Below, one piece after another: positions 27,823-35,661 of a DNA stretch of 64,000 bases. Position numbers and translations under genes: made by a program. The stretch lies in assembly GCA_964646625.1 (NCBI GenBank), contig CAZYHC010000017.1, positions 22,987-86,986 of the forward strand, read 5' to 3'. This DNA comes from DAOULT01 sp964646625. Lineage in GTDB: Bacteria; Chloroflexota; Anaerolineae; CAZYHC01. Below the pieces are notes generated by a model, which did not search any database, was not told where the DNA came from, and was given only the letters and a program-made list of their open reading frames with translations. The stretch's first letter is position 1, and every line of letters starts with the position of its first letter.

Positions 27823-29526
27823 TCACCCCCCCAGAGAGAGGTGGGCTCCCAACAGGGGCAGCAGGCTGTAGGTCAAGCCAAAGGCCAAAAGCAGGAAAAC
27901 GAGGGCCGTCAGCAACTTGATGGTGGCGGCGTGGCGATTAACGAAATGGCCCAATTGCTCCGAACCGGTGCCCAGGTAGGCCAGCACAAAGATGACTATC
28001 AGGGGCAGGACGAACATCAGGTTGTAGAGCACCAGGTACAAGCCGGCCTGGGCGCGCAGGTCCGGCACGTCCAGCACAAAGAGGATGGTCGGCAGGTAGA
28101 CCTGGCCGGTGCAGGCCAGCTCGATCACCGAGATCACCACCCCGGTGACGAAGGCCACCGGCACGAAGGCCCGCATACTGGCCCCCTCACGGATGACCCG
28201 GTTGATCCAGCGCCGCAGACGGAGGGGCAATTTGAGGCGCATCTCTTCGGGTTTGCCCTGACGGGCCTGCCACCAGTCGTACAGGCTGCCGAGGGCCAGA
28301 ACCAGACACAGCAAGGCCGTCAGCCCGTACACCCAGTGGCTCACCGTGCTCAGGAAGGGCAGGGCCGCCAGGAATTTGAGGACCCCCACCCCCACCCCCA
28401 AATAAGTCAGGAACACCGCCAGGGCGAAGGCGCCCCCCACCGCCAGCACCTCCCCTCTCTTGCGACCAGTAAAGGCCAGGTACGAGATGAAAAATACGAT
28501 GGTGGCGAAGGCACAGGGATTCAGCCCATCCATAAACCCGGCGGCCAGCACCGTCAGCAGGCCGAAGGAGCGGAAACGCTCGACGATGTTCTCGGCGGCC
28601 TGGCTACGGGATTCTTCCCACCCCTCCCACACCGCCTCGGCGCCACTGGCCACGTGACGAGCGATCAGGTCTTCCAGATTACGGGTGTGCAGGTCCTCGC
28701 CCACCAGCCCCTCGTCGCCGACGAACACCGCCGGGGCGATCAGCCGCTTCTCTTCCGGCAGCCCGGCCCTCTCTCCCAGCCATTCGAGCAGGGCAGCCTC
28801 CTCCTTGGCGTCGAACTCGTGGACGATGAGTTGCGGATAGCGACTTTGCATATAATTCAAGTCCAGTTCCACCCGGTCGCACTCCCGGCAGCCGCTCTGG
28901 TAGAAGTAGGCCAGGTGAATAGGTTGGTTTTCGGCCACGGTGGTCGCTTCGGGGGTGAAGGTGGCTGTGACTGCGGCGGTGGGCGTCACTTCAGGAGTGA
29001 AGGTGGCTGTGACTGCGGCGGTGACCGTCACTGCGGAGGTGGGCTCAGGCGTGGCTTTAGAGGGAGCCGTAGCCTCTGCCACTCCGGTGGCGGTGGGGGT
29101 AACGGTTACCAGGGTCGGCCTGGGGATCAGTTCCAAAGGCGGAAATCTGTAGCCTCCTTCGTCCAGGTTTTGCTGAATCTCTTTGTCCAGGTTTTCCTCG
29201 ATGACTTTCGAGCCGATCATGACCACATGTTGCATAAATATTTCAGGGATGCCGGCCTTATCCTCAGGCACTCCATAAATAGATTCCAGCCCCAGCATCA
29301 GGGCGTAGTTGTCTATATCGGAGATGTTAAATTTGCTGATGATGAGCTGATCGCCGTATTTCTCTTCAATGCCAGGCAGAACGTTCTCCATAACGTAGTG
29401 ACAGTGGGGGCACGTTTCAGAATAGAAAAGCAGAATCTCAACCACGGGCTCATCTGCCCTGATGGTAAGTGAGAGCGTTGAGAGGAAGACGAAAACTAAC
29501 ATGGCGAACACAATCGGTCTTCTCAT
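27823..29526 (-). CDS. Exported double-thioredoxin plus CcdA/DsbD-like membrane protein
   Basis: This protein has about 567 residues and starts at the ATG 29526 (MRRPIVFAML), which begins a good signal peptide. Two thioredoxin-like domains follow: the first with CPHC (FYSETCPHCHYVM), the second with a CREC motif (FYQSGCRECDRVE). They are joined by a Thr/Val/Ala-rich linker with repeated VTATFTPE units. The C-terminal half has about six membrane helices with paired redox cysteines in GLNPCAFATIVFF and IELACTGQVYLPT, the CcdA/DsbD pattern. I infer transfer of reducing power across the membrane to periplasmic or outer-face thiols, in one polypeptide. Domain order Trx-Trx-CcdA is unusual. Confidence 0.85.
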   Translation of the reverse strand: MRRPIVFAMLVFVFLSTLSLTIRADEPVVEILLFYSETCPHCHYVMENVLPGIEEKYGDQLIISKFNISDIDNYALMLGLESIYGVPEDKAGIPEIFMQHVVMIGSKVIEENLDKEIQQNLDEGGYRFPPLELIPRPTLVTVTPTATGVAEATAPSKATPEPTSAVTVTAAVTATFTPEVTPTAAVTATFTPEATTVAENQPIHLAYFYQSGCRECDRVELDLNYMQSRYPQLIVHEFDAKEEAALLEWLGERAGLPEEKRLIAPAVFVGDEGLVGEDLHTRNLEDLIARHVASGAEAVWEGWEESRSQAAENIVERFRSFGLLTVLAAGFMDGLNPCAFATIVFFISYLAFTGRKRGEVLAVGGAFALAVFLTYLGVGVGVLKFLAALPFLSTVSHWVYGLTALLCLVLALGSLYDWWQARQGKPEEMRLKLPLRLRRWINRVIREGASMRAFVPVAFVTGVVISVIELACTGQVYLPTILFVLDVPDLRAQAGLYLVLYNLMFVLPLIVIFVLAYLGTGSEQLGHFVNRHAATIKLLTALVFLLLAFGLTYSLLPLLGAHLSLGG

Positions 29527-29580
29527 CTTGCTGAAATCCCCTTTTTCTCGATTAATGGTCAGGCGGAAATGCGCCTCCAT

Positions 29581-29870
29581 GTATTATATCACAATTTGGG
29601 CTGATTTTCCAAAAATGGAAGTGGTGGGGTGCGTCCGGAAATTTTGGCCACTGCTCATAGCCCTCGTCCCCGAGGGCGGGCCAAACAAGCCGTTTCGCCC
29701 CTAAGTCGCCCCCGGGACGGGGGCCTGGAGCTTTTCTGAAGAAACCCGCTCTCCTGCCTAAAATCCTGGACAGGCCCCTTCTCCAACCAGGCCGCGAAGC
29801 ACGGACAAAAATCCCCCTCCTGAATCCAGGAGGGGAACTAACAGAGGAAGTTATTAAAAAAGGGCGACCA
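29581..29870. other. 290-bp gene-free stretch
   Basis: No convincing gene is seen. It contains GC hairpins near 29660 (GCCCTCG/CGAGGGC) and the terminator at 29814-29835. The rest appears to be unremarkable intergenic sequence. Confidence 0.5.
29814..29835 (-). terminator. Intrinsic terminator after the CBS-ACT gene
   Basis: A 9-bp perfect stem, CCCCTCCTG with CAGGAGGGG, encloses an AATC loop. In the minus direction it is followed by GATTTTTG. It lies about 35 bp beyond the stop of the CBS-ACT gene. Confidence 0.8.
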
Positions 29871-30515
29871 CTACGTGTCTCGCGCGTCGATCATATTCAG
29901 TATGTGCCCCTCCAGGGCTTCTACCAGTTGATCTTTGGGCACGCCGCTGACCTTGGCGCTAACCAGACGGTTGGTAACGTCCTCGCCCAGGAAGGTGCCC
30001 AGGGCCACGATGTTGCCGCCCATCTCCACAATGGTGTGGGTCAAATCTGCCAGCACTCCCTTTTCCTCTTTCACCAGCATGGTCAGGCGCACCCCCTGTT
30101 CTCTGGCTCCCAGGAGCTCCAGGAAGATCTTGAACAGATCGGTTTCTGTGATGATGCCCACCAGCGTGCCGTTGCGTACGACCGGCAGGCCGCCGATCTT
30201 GTTATCGGCCATGATGCGGGCCGCTTCCTCAATAGGGCAATCCTCACAGATGGTGATCACTTCCTTGGTCATCAACTCCTTAATCGTGAGTTTGGCCAGC
30301 AGGTAATGAAGCTCGTGGACGCTCAGCGAGGTGGCCGGCGAAGGAGAAGCGTACAGCAGATCTTTCTCCGAAACGATGCCTACCAGTTTACCCTGTTTGT
30401 CGAGCACCGGAAGACGGCGCACCTTCTCGTCCCTCATCTTTTTCAGGGCTTCGCTGATCGAGGTGTTTTCGGTGATGGTGACGGGGTGTTTGCTCATCCT
30501 CTCGTATACTAACAC
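29871..30515 (-). CDS. CBS-pair plus ACT domain regulator (AcuB-like)
   Basis: This 214-residue cytosolic protein has two CBS motifs: SKHPVTITENTSISEAL... and TKEVITICEDCPIEEAARIM. Each has a G(K/T)LVGI(V/I)(S/T)E(K/T)DL repeat, which typically forms an adenosine-nucleotide-binding Bateman module. A C-terminal ACT-like domain (LTMLVKEEKGVLADLTHTIVE) ends the protein. Such proteins sense adenylates and may regulate acetoin/acetyl-CoA or other central metabolism; the target is unknown. It is monocistronic in this direction, with a terminator downstream. Confidence 0.9.
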   Translation of the reverse strand: MLVYERMSKHPVTITENTSISEALKKMRDEKVRRLPVLDKQGKLVGIVSEKDLLYASPSPATSLSVHELHYLLAKLTIKELMTKEVITICEDCPIEEAARIMADNKIGGLPVVRNGTLVGIITETDLFKIFLELLGAREQGVRLTMLVKEEKGVLADLTHTIVEMGGNIVALGTFLGEDVTNRLVSAKVSGVPKDQLVEALEGHILNMIDARDT

Positions 30516-30594
30516 TGTCCATTCTCCTTTCTGCTCTTGGGCGGGAATTTATATCGCTCTAAGGATACCATAATGGAAAGTCTTTGTCAATAGC

Positions 30595-32325
30595 TCATTC
30601 CCAGGAAAATTTTCTTTCAAAAGGGGGCATGCTTTGTAAGGCTCTGCGGGTCAGCTTTTTGTCCCCGCTGAGCTGGCTCTTGTACCAGGCGCTCTGGTCA
30701 AATTGCATCTGGCCGGCCGAGGAGATGAGCCAGGGACAGGCGGCAAAAAGGTAGTCGGGCAGAGGTTCGCCGTTGGAGAGTCGCCCGGTGCGAAACCAGG
30801 AAAACAGTTCGAGGTGCCAATCTCGGTGTTGCTCCATGCTCACAGGAGGGTACTTGTCATCTTCCTGGATGCCGACCGTCCAGCCTCCCTCGCCGCAGAT
30901 CATGGGCGGCACGCTGCCCAGCCGGGCCTGGAAGACGTGGGCATACTTAAGAAAACCGAGGACGCAGAACCAGTCCTGATCGACGGTCTTGCCCGGCTCC
31001 CGGCTTTGCATGTTGCGGTCGTAAGGATAGGAAGGGGGATGGTTCGAACCGTAAGGATGGGGCACAAAGAACATTTCATTTAGCAGATAGCTCTTGCCCT
31101 GGGCCACTATCTCGTCAATCAGCGGGTTCACCGTCTCAGGATCGACCAGTTGCAGGCCCGGAAAACCGCCCGCCTGGTAGACCTGATCGGCCAGGCCGAT
31201 CCAGTGCTTGATGAACAGCTTGATGGACATGCTCCTGTCCTCTGCCCACTCCTGATGGACTTCGGGCTCGTTGTACAATTGTATGTAGCCGGGCATCCCC
31301 ACCTCGTTGAGGATGTCCATGTCCCGCTGGATGTATATGTAGCCCCCGGCAGGACGGATATCAGGCCGCCAGATGACCATGATCCCTGCGTTCCGGAACT
31401 TGGTGGCTGCCAGCCGCAGCATGTTCTCGTCGTTATAGAGCACCACGCACCACCTCATCTGCTTCTGGTGCATAAGCTCGATCAGGCGGTCCACCGCCCA
31501 ATCGGCGTAGTAGCCGGTGGGCAGGAAGTGGATGCCCAGGCCGTTATCGTAAGGGGGGCGGGGCCAGTCGGATAGGGGCCGCATCTGGTCGGGCGACCAC
31601 TCTCCCTCTGGAATGCCACGCGGCCCAATGGGGGTGAAAGCTATCGGCTCGTAGGGGGCCGGGACCGGGGACGGCTCTGGCACCCCCCGCTGAAAACGGA
31701 GACGATAAGCGTGACAATCTCCATCTCCTGCTCCTGTCGGCGACTTGACGACGGGCAGACCGCCGCCGCTGTCGTCCGTGATCTCGATGGTCCAATCATC
31801 TTCCACCGCTAAAGCCAGTTCGACCAGGCCCTCCCCCTGCGCTCCGCTGGTCACGATAGCGGGCGCGTCGTCCGGGTTGGCTCTGAAGGCCAGGTTCACG
31901 CCGTCAAGCGGCTGGCCGTTCTCGTCGAGCACTTCCACGCTGAGCGTGGCCCCTTCCTCCTGGCAGGACGGTTCGTAGGCCACCAGATAGAAGCTCAAAG
32001 GGCCGGGCGTGGGGGTAGGCGTCGGCGTTAGGGTCGGCGTGGGGGTGATGGTGGGCGTCGCCAGCATGGGGGTGATGGTGGCGGTCAGGGTCGGCGCAGC
32101 GGTGGGAGGCGGTGTGGGAGTGGCAAGCGGCGCTGGCGTGTCCGTTGGGATGGGCGTTGGGGCAGGCATCTCCGTCACTGGAGCCGTGGGACTGACAGCA
32201 GATGGAAGTTGGTCGGGCAGCGCCGCTGGTTCCGTTGGCCTCAGCAGCGAAGCCAGTTCCACACAGGGACAACTTAGAAAAGCCAGCATCGAGCAGGCAA
32301 GTATAATCCGTTTCACCTGATTCAT
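30595..32325 (-). CDS. Exported glycosidase-like lipoprotein (GH-A clan-like)
   Basis: This protein has about 576 residues from ATG 32325. The signal peptide ends in a lipobox-like LSCPC. It is followed by a long Thr/Pro-rich linker (residues 40-105, with many TPT units) and a small beta domain with EVLDENGQPLDGV. A TIM-barrel-like part then has YNEPEVHQEW (a likely acid/base Glu in an NEP motif) and ICGEGGWTVG (a likely nucleophile Glu). The pair of Glu at strand ends resembles clan GH-A enzymes. It probably acts on polysaccharide at the cell surface. I could not assign a CAZy family. The TPT linker is GC-rich and repeat-prone. Confidence 0.7.
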   Translation of the reverse strand: MNQVKRIILACSMLAFLSCPCVELASLLRPTEPAALPDQLPSAVSPTAPVTEMPAPTPIPTDTPAPLATPTPPPTAAPTLTATITPMLATPTITPTPTLTPTPTPTPGPLSFYLVAYEPSCQEEGATLSVEVLDENGQPLDGVNLAFRANPDDAPAIVTSGAQGEGLVELALAVEDDWTIEITDDSGGGLPVVKSPTGAGDGDCHAYRLRFQRGVPEPSPVPAPYEPIAFTPIGPRGIPEGEWSPDQMRPLSDWPRPPYDNGLGIHFLPTGYYADWAVDRLIELMHQKQMRWCVVLYNDENMLRLAATKFRNAGIMVIWRPDIRPAGGYIYIQRDMDILNEVGMPGYIQLYNEPEVHQEWAEDRSMSIKLFIKHWIGLADQVYQAGGFPGLQLVDPETVNPLIDEIVAQGKSYLLNEMFFVPHPYGSNHPPSYPYDRNMQSREPGKTVDQDWFCVLGFLKYAHVFQARLGSVPPMICGEGGWTVGIQEDDKYPPVSMEQHRDWHLELFSWFRTGRLSNGEPLPDYLFAACPWLISSAGQMQFDQSAWYKSQLSGDKKLTRRALQSMPPFERKFSWE

Positions 32326-32463
32326 CCTTTCTCCCTGGCGCAGAGGCCAGGTGAGAAGCATTATATCATCCCTTGGTCAGTTTGGCAAAAAGGCCAAAGG
32401 CCAGAGCTTGACTTTACCCACGTTCTGGCGGAAGTTGTTTTGCCTCGGGAAGGGACTGTAGCT

Positions 32464-32492
32464 TTGCGCGGAAGTCAAAATTGGGGTACAAT
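32464..32492 (+). promoter_or_regulatory. Sigma70-type promoter of the DHDPS-Fae gene
   Basis: A -35 box TTGCGC is followed by a 17-bp spacer and -10 TACAAT. The start codon lies about 50 bp downstream at 32544, with GGAGGAAAAC before it. Confidence 0.55.
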
Positions 32493-32543
32493 AGCGTCCG
32501 TGAACTCTGCACGGTCTTTATCACGTTAGCAATGGAGGAAAAC

Positions 32544-33980
32544 ATGACTGGCAAAGTAGCGTGGTTGAAAGGCATTTTCCCGGCCCTGGTGACCCCTTTT
32601 ACCAAAGACCAGGAGGTGGACGAAGCCGCTTTACGGAACCTGGTGCGCTACGTCAGCGACGAGGTCGATGGGGTGGTGCCCTGTGGCACTACCGGCGAGT
32701 TTCCTTACCTCTCGGTCGAGGAGCAGAGACGCATCCTGGAAATTGCCATCGACGAGATGGGAGGACGAAAACCGGTCATCGCCGGTACGGGAGCGGCCAG
32801 CACCCGGCAGGCCATCGAATTGGCCCGTAACGCCCAGGAAGTGGGGGCCTCGGCCTGCCTGGTAGTCGTCCCCTATTTTCTGCACCCTTCGGATAAGGGC
32901 CTCTATCAGCATTTTTATGAAATCTCTCAGGCTGTTGCCCTGCCCATTATAATGTATAACATCCCCCAGGTGGTGGATGCTCATCTGCCCCGCCCCGTCG
33001 TCGAGGACCTGTCCGAGGTCCCCAACATCGTGGCCCTCAAGGACTCGTCGAGCAACCTGGCTTACATCATGGAAGTTCTGGAGATGGTTCAGGGGCGCAT
33101 CGACGTCCTGGTCGGTCACGACGAAGTTGTTTTGCCGGCCCTGGCTGTGGGCTGCGCGGGCATGATCCTGGCCAGTGCCCAGGTCTTTCCCGAAATCTGG
33201 CGCCGGGTGTTCAGGGCCGTTCAGGAGGGCGATCTGGAGACGGCCCGCCACTGGCAGATGAAGGTGCAGAAGCTGACCCGCATCTTCTGTCGTCACGGGG
33301 GCGGGGTGGCGGTCAAAGCGGCTTTGAACATGATGGGCCTCAAGGTGGGCGGCCCCAGGCGGCCGCTGAAGGGAACGGGCGGGGCGCTCCTCCACGAAGA
33401 TCGGGCCGAGATCCAACTGGAGTTGGAGAAGCTGGGCAAGATAGAGGCCAAAGACCAGGAGTGGCCCGTGCCGGGGGGAGCCTTGGAGGAAAGATTTATC
33501 GATATAGGGCTGGCTGCGGCCACTATCCGTCAGGCGAGCCTGCGTCTGGGGAGCGGGCGGGCCGGTCAGGCACCGGAACAGGTACAATTAGACCTGGTAG
33601 CTGGCCCCAAATCCGGCCCTCTGGCCGAGGTTTACGCTTACCAGTTGACCTATCCTTTGCGCGGTCGTGAAGCTTTGACCACCATCCTGGAGCCCAACCT
33701 CACCGTGCGTCCCTCCACCCTCATCGTGCCCACGATGGAGCTCGAAAATCTGCGCCAGGCCAATATGATCTATGGCCCCACTCAGGCCGCGGTAGCCAGG
33801 GCCATCGTGGACAACCTGGAATCGGGCCTCATCCCGCAGTCGGCTGTGGACGAGGAGGTCATGATCGTCCAGGCCAGCGTACATCCCAAAGCCCTGGACC
33901 GTCACGCTCTTTACAAAAGTGTCTATCAGGCCATGAACGAGGCCCTGAAGCAGGCTTTTGGGCCTGCTGAAAGGGCCTGA
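32544..33980 (+). CDS. Dihydrodipicolinate-synthase-family aldolase fused to a formaldehyde-activating-enzyme-like domain
   Basis: This protein has 478 residues. Residues 1-300 are a DHDPS/N-acetylneuraminate-lyase (TIM barrel) enzyme: GTTGEFPYLSVEE around residues 48-60, Tyr138 in MYNIP and Schiff-base Lys166 in NIVALKDSSS. Residues from about 315 to 475 match the Fae fold, with VQLDLVAGPKSGP, LEPNLTVRPSTLIVP and MIYGPTQAAVARAIVDN. In Fae the catalytic His precedes the I/L-D-L; here Gln348 occupies that position. The ATG at 32544 is preceded by GGAGGAAAAC. I infer the C-terminal domain is Fae-derived but may not do classical formaldehyde condensation. The aldolase substrate is unknown; homologues use pyruvate or 2-keto acids. 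It faces the convergent GT2 gene. Confidence 0.9.
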   Translation: MTGKVAWLKGIFPALVTPFTKDQEVDEAALRNLVRYVSDEVDGVVPCGTTGEFPYLSVEEQRRILEIAIDEMGGRKPVIAGTGAASTRQAIELARNAQEVGASACLVVVPYFLHPSDKGLYQHFYEISQAVALPIIMYNIPQVVDAHLPRPVVEDLSEVPNIVALKDSSSNLAYIMEVLEMVQGRIDVLVGHDEVVLPALAVGCAGMILASAQVFPEIWRRVFRAVQEGDLETARHWQMKVQKLTRIFCRHGGGVAVKAALNMMGLKVGGPRRPLKGTGGALLHEDRAEIQLELEKLGKIEAKDQEWPVPGGALEERFIDIGLAAATIRQASLRLGSGRAGQAPEQVQLDLVAGPKSGPLAEVYAYQLTYPLRGREALTTILEPNLTVRPSTLIVPTMELENLRQANMIYGPTQAAVARAIVDNLESGLIPQSAVDEEVMIVQASVHPKALDRHALYKSVYQAMNEALKQAFGPAERA

Positions 33981-34005
33981 CCGTCGGAGCAGCCTGGCAA
34001 TCAGG

Positions 34006-34959
34006 TTACCAGGTCGATTCTCGGCGCAAAGGATAGGAGAGACACAGGCGCAGGATGTCGGCGTAGATGGCCCTCTTCCGCCCCAGGAAAAGCCAGCGTG
34101 GAAAAATGGCGGCCAGGAACATGGCCCTTAAAATAGCGCGGTTCAGAAAAGCGGCGTGTTTGTGGTAATAGTAAAAGCGGCTTTTGTGCCGCTCGATATC
34201 TTCCAGTTGATGACGGTCTCCCCGCCCGCGTCCTACGTCGTGAACGATGCTGAAGCGGGGAAAATACACTATCTTCCAACCCCGGCCATGCATCCTCAGG
34301 CACCAATCAGCATCCTCGTAGTACATAAAAAAAATCTCGTCCAGCAGGCCGACCTGATCGATGGTCTCCCTGCGGACGAGCAGACAGGCTCCCGTGGCCC
34401 AGTCGATCTCTCTCAGGCGGTCGTGGTCCCAGTAAACCCGTAAATACTCGTTGATGGACCGCCCCAAAAATCGCCCCAGGCTGACCCCCAACGTTCTTCT
34501 TAGTTCCACGTTGGAGACCAAACTCGATACCCGGCTCAGGCGCAGGAACTCGGTAAAGAGGTTAGGGAAGGCGTTATTGGAGGTCTGGATGGTCCCATCG
34601 CGGTAGGTCACTTTGGGGGCCAGGGCCCCGTAGTGGGGGTGGTCGTCCATGTAGCGGACCATTTCGGCAGAGGTCTCGTCTACCAGGAGAGTATCGCAGT
34701 TGAGGAGCAGGACATATCGTCCCTGGCTGATTCGTATGGCCTGGTTGTTGGCCCTGGCAAAACCCAGGTTGCGATCGTTCTGAAGCAGGTTGACCCAGGG
34801 AAAGGATTGCTTCACCATCTCGGCACTGCCATCGGTCGAGGCGTTGTCCACCACAAACACCTCGTAAGCGAGGGCCTGCACCTTTTCGTGGATCGACTCC
34901 AGGCAGGCTTTGAGCCTGGCCTGATCGTTTAAATTTACAATAACTATGGAAAGATCCAC
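34006..34959 (-). CDS. GT2 family glycosyltransferase (rhamnosyltransferase-like)
   Basis: This 317-residue GT-A enzyme begins MDLSIVIVNLNDQARLKAC. It has VFVVDNASTDGSAEMV, then LLNCDTLL and the metal-site region DWATGACLLVRRETI, and the family-typical FFMYYEDADWCLR. The C-terminal helix is hydrophobic (LRAMFLAAIFPRWLF). The gene is convergent with the DHDPS-Fae gene, with 25 bp between stops. It is not part of the large glycan cluster. Confidence 0.9.
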   Translation of the reverse strand: MDLSIVIVNLNDQARLKACLESIHEKVQALAYEVFVVDNASTDGSAEMVKQSFPWVNLLQNDRNLGFARANNQAIRISQGRYVLLLNCDTLLVDETSAEMVRYMDDHPHYGALAPKVTYRDGTIQTSNNAFPNLFTEFLRLSRVSSLVSNVELRRTLGVSLGRFLGRSINEYLRVYWDHDRLREIDWATGACLLVRRETIDQVGLLDEIFFMYYEDADWCLRMHGRGWKIVYFPRFSIVHDVGRGRGDRHQLEDIERHKSRFYYYHKHAAFLNRAILRAMFLAAIFPRWLFLGRKRAIYADILRLCLSYPLRRESTW

Positions 34960-35051
34960 CTTCGGCGTTTCCCAACTATCGAAATCAAGTCCAGGAGATG
35001 GTCAGGCCTCACATCAGATACCTTTGGGACGGAAGGCGATTTCAGAATAGA

Positions 35052-35561
35052 TTAAGGGGGCAAGACGGTGAAAATAACGCCCAGATCGACGATCTCATCG
35101 GGCTTCACGGTTACGTACAGGGTTTTGCGTCTGATATCGCTTACCAGATAGGAGCTATGTGGCGTCCAGACCACTATACCGTAAATTTTGGGTTCCACGT
35201 CAGTGAAGTAGAAATAGCCGTAGGGGTCGATGGTAGCTGCCGGCGCGATGTTCGTCTCCAGGACAGGGAACAGGATATCTGGGTTTTGGACCGCGGGCAC
35301 GGTTTCGGCCAGGAAGAGTGTGCCGGGCCAGGGCCAGTACTCCCCATCGGCGCCGGCCACGCGGCCGTGGACTGTTCCCAGCCCTTTCTGGGGGGTGGGG
35401 ACAGGTTTGGCGGTAGGGGTGGGAGCCGGGGTGGGGGATGGCGAGTAGAAGGTAGCGGAATCCGGCGGCGAGGAGGAAAAAGGCGTCGGAGAAACCTTGT
35501 CACATGCTGGCAGCATTATGATGATAGAGACCAAAACCAGTACATAAAGCGACCTTTTCAA
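35052..35561 (-). CDS. Putative exported lipoprotein
   Basis: This is a small lipoprotein of about 169 residues. I propose the TTG at 35561 as the start because AAGGG lies 7 nt upstream; an in-frame ATG at 35606 would add a less plausible N-terminus. The signal peptide is LKRSLYVLVLVSIIIMLPAC, with a Cys for lipidation. A Ser/Pro/Thr-rich spacer (PTPAPTPTAKPVPTPQ) follows, then a beta-rich domain with VHGRVAGADGEYWPWPGTLF and YGYFYFTDVEPKIYGIVV, like a carboxypeptidase-regulatory or transthyretin-type fold. No function can be assigned. It is probably cell-surface located. Confidence 0.75.
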   Translation of the reverse strand: MKRSLYVLVLVSIIIMLPACDKVSPTPFSSSPPDSATFYSPSPTPAPTPTAKPVPTPQKGLGTVHGRVAGADGEYWPWPGTLFLAETVPAVQNPDILFPVLETNIAPAATIDPYGYFYFTDVEPKIYGIVVWTPHSSYLVSDIRRKTLYVTVKPDEIVDLGVIFTVLPP

Positions 35562-35593
35562 AGTGTTATCCCTTCTTACGTAAGCGAAAATAG

Positions 35594-35628
35594 TCAAGAG
35601 AGCCACCGTAGATTAGTGGCTCTCTTGA
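35594..35628 (-). terminator. Strong 13-bp hairpin, likely terminator of the surface-protein gene
   Basis: TCAAGAGAGCCAC and GTGGCTCTCTTGA form a perfect stem around a 9-nt loop. It lies 34 bp beyond the stop of the surface-protein gene. It is followed in the minus direction by CTATTTTCG, only a short T-run. Confidence 0.7.
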
Positions 35629-35661
35629 TCTTTTGTCATCAAAGCGCGCTCTACACTCTGG

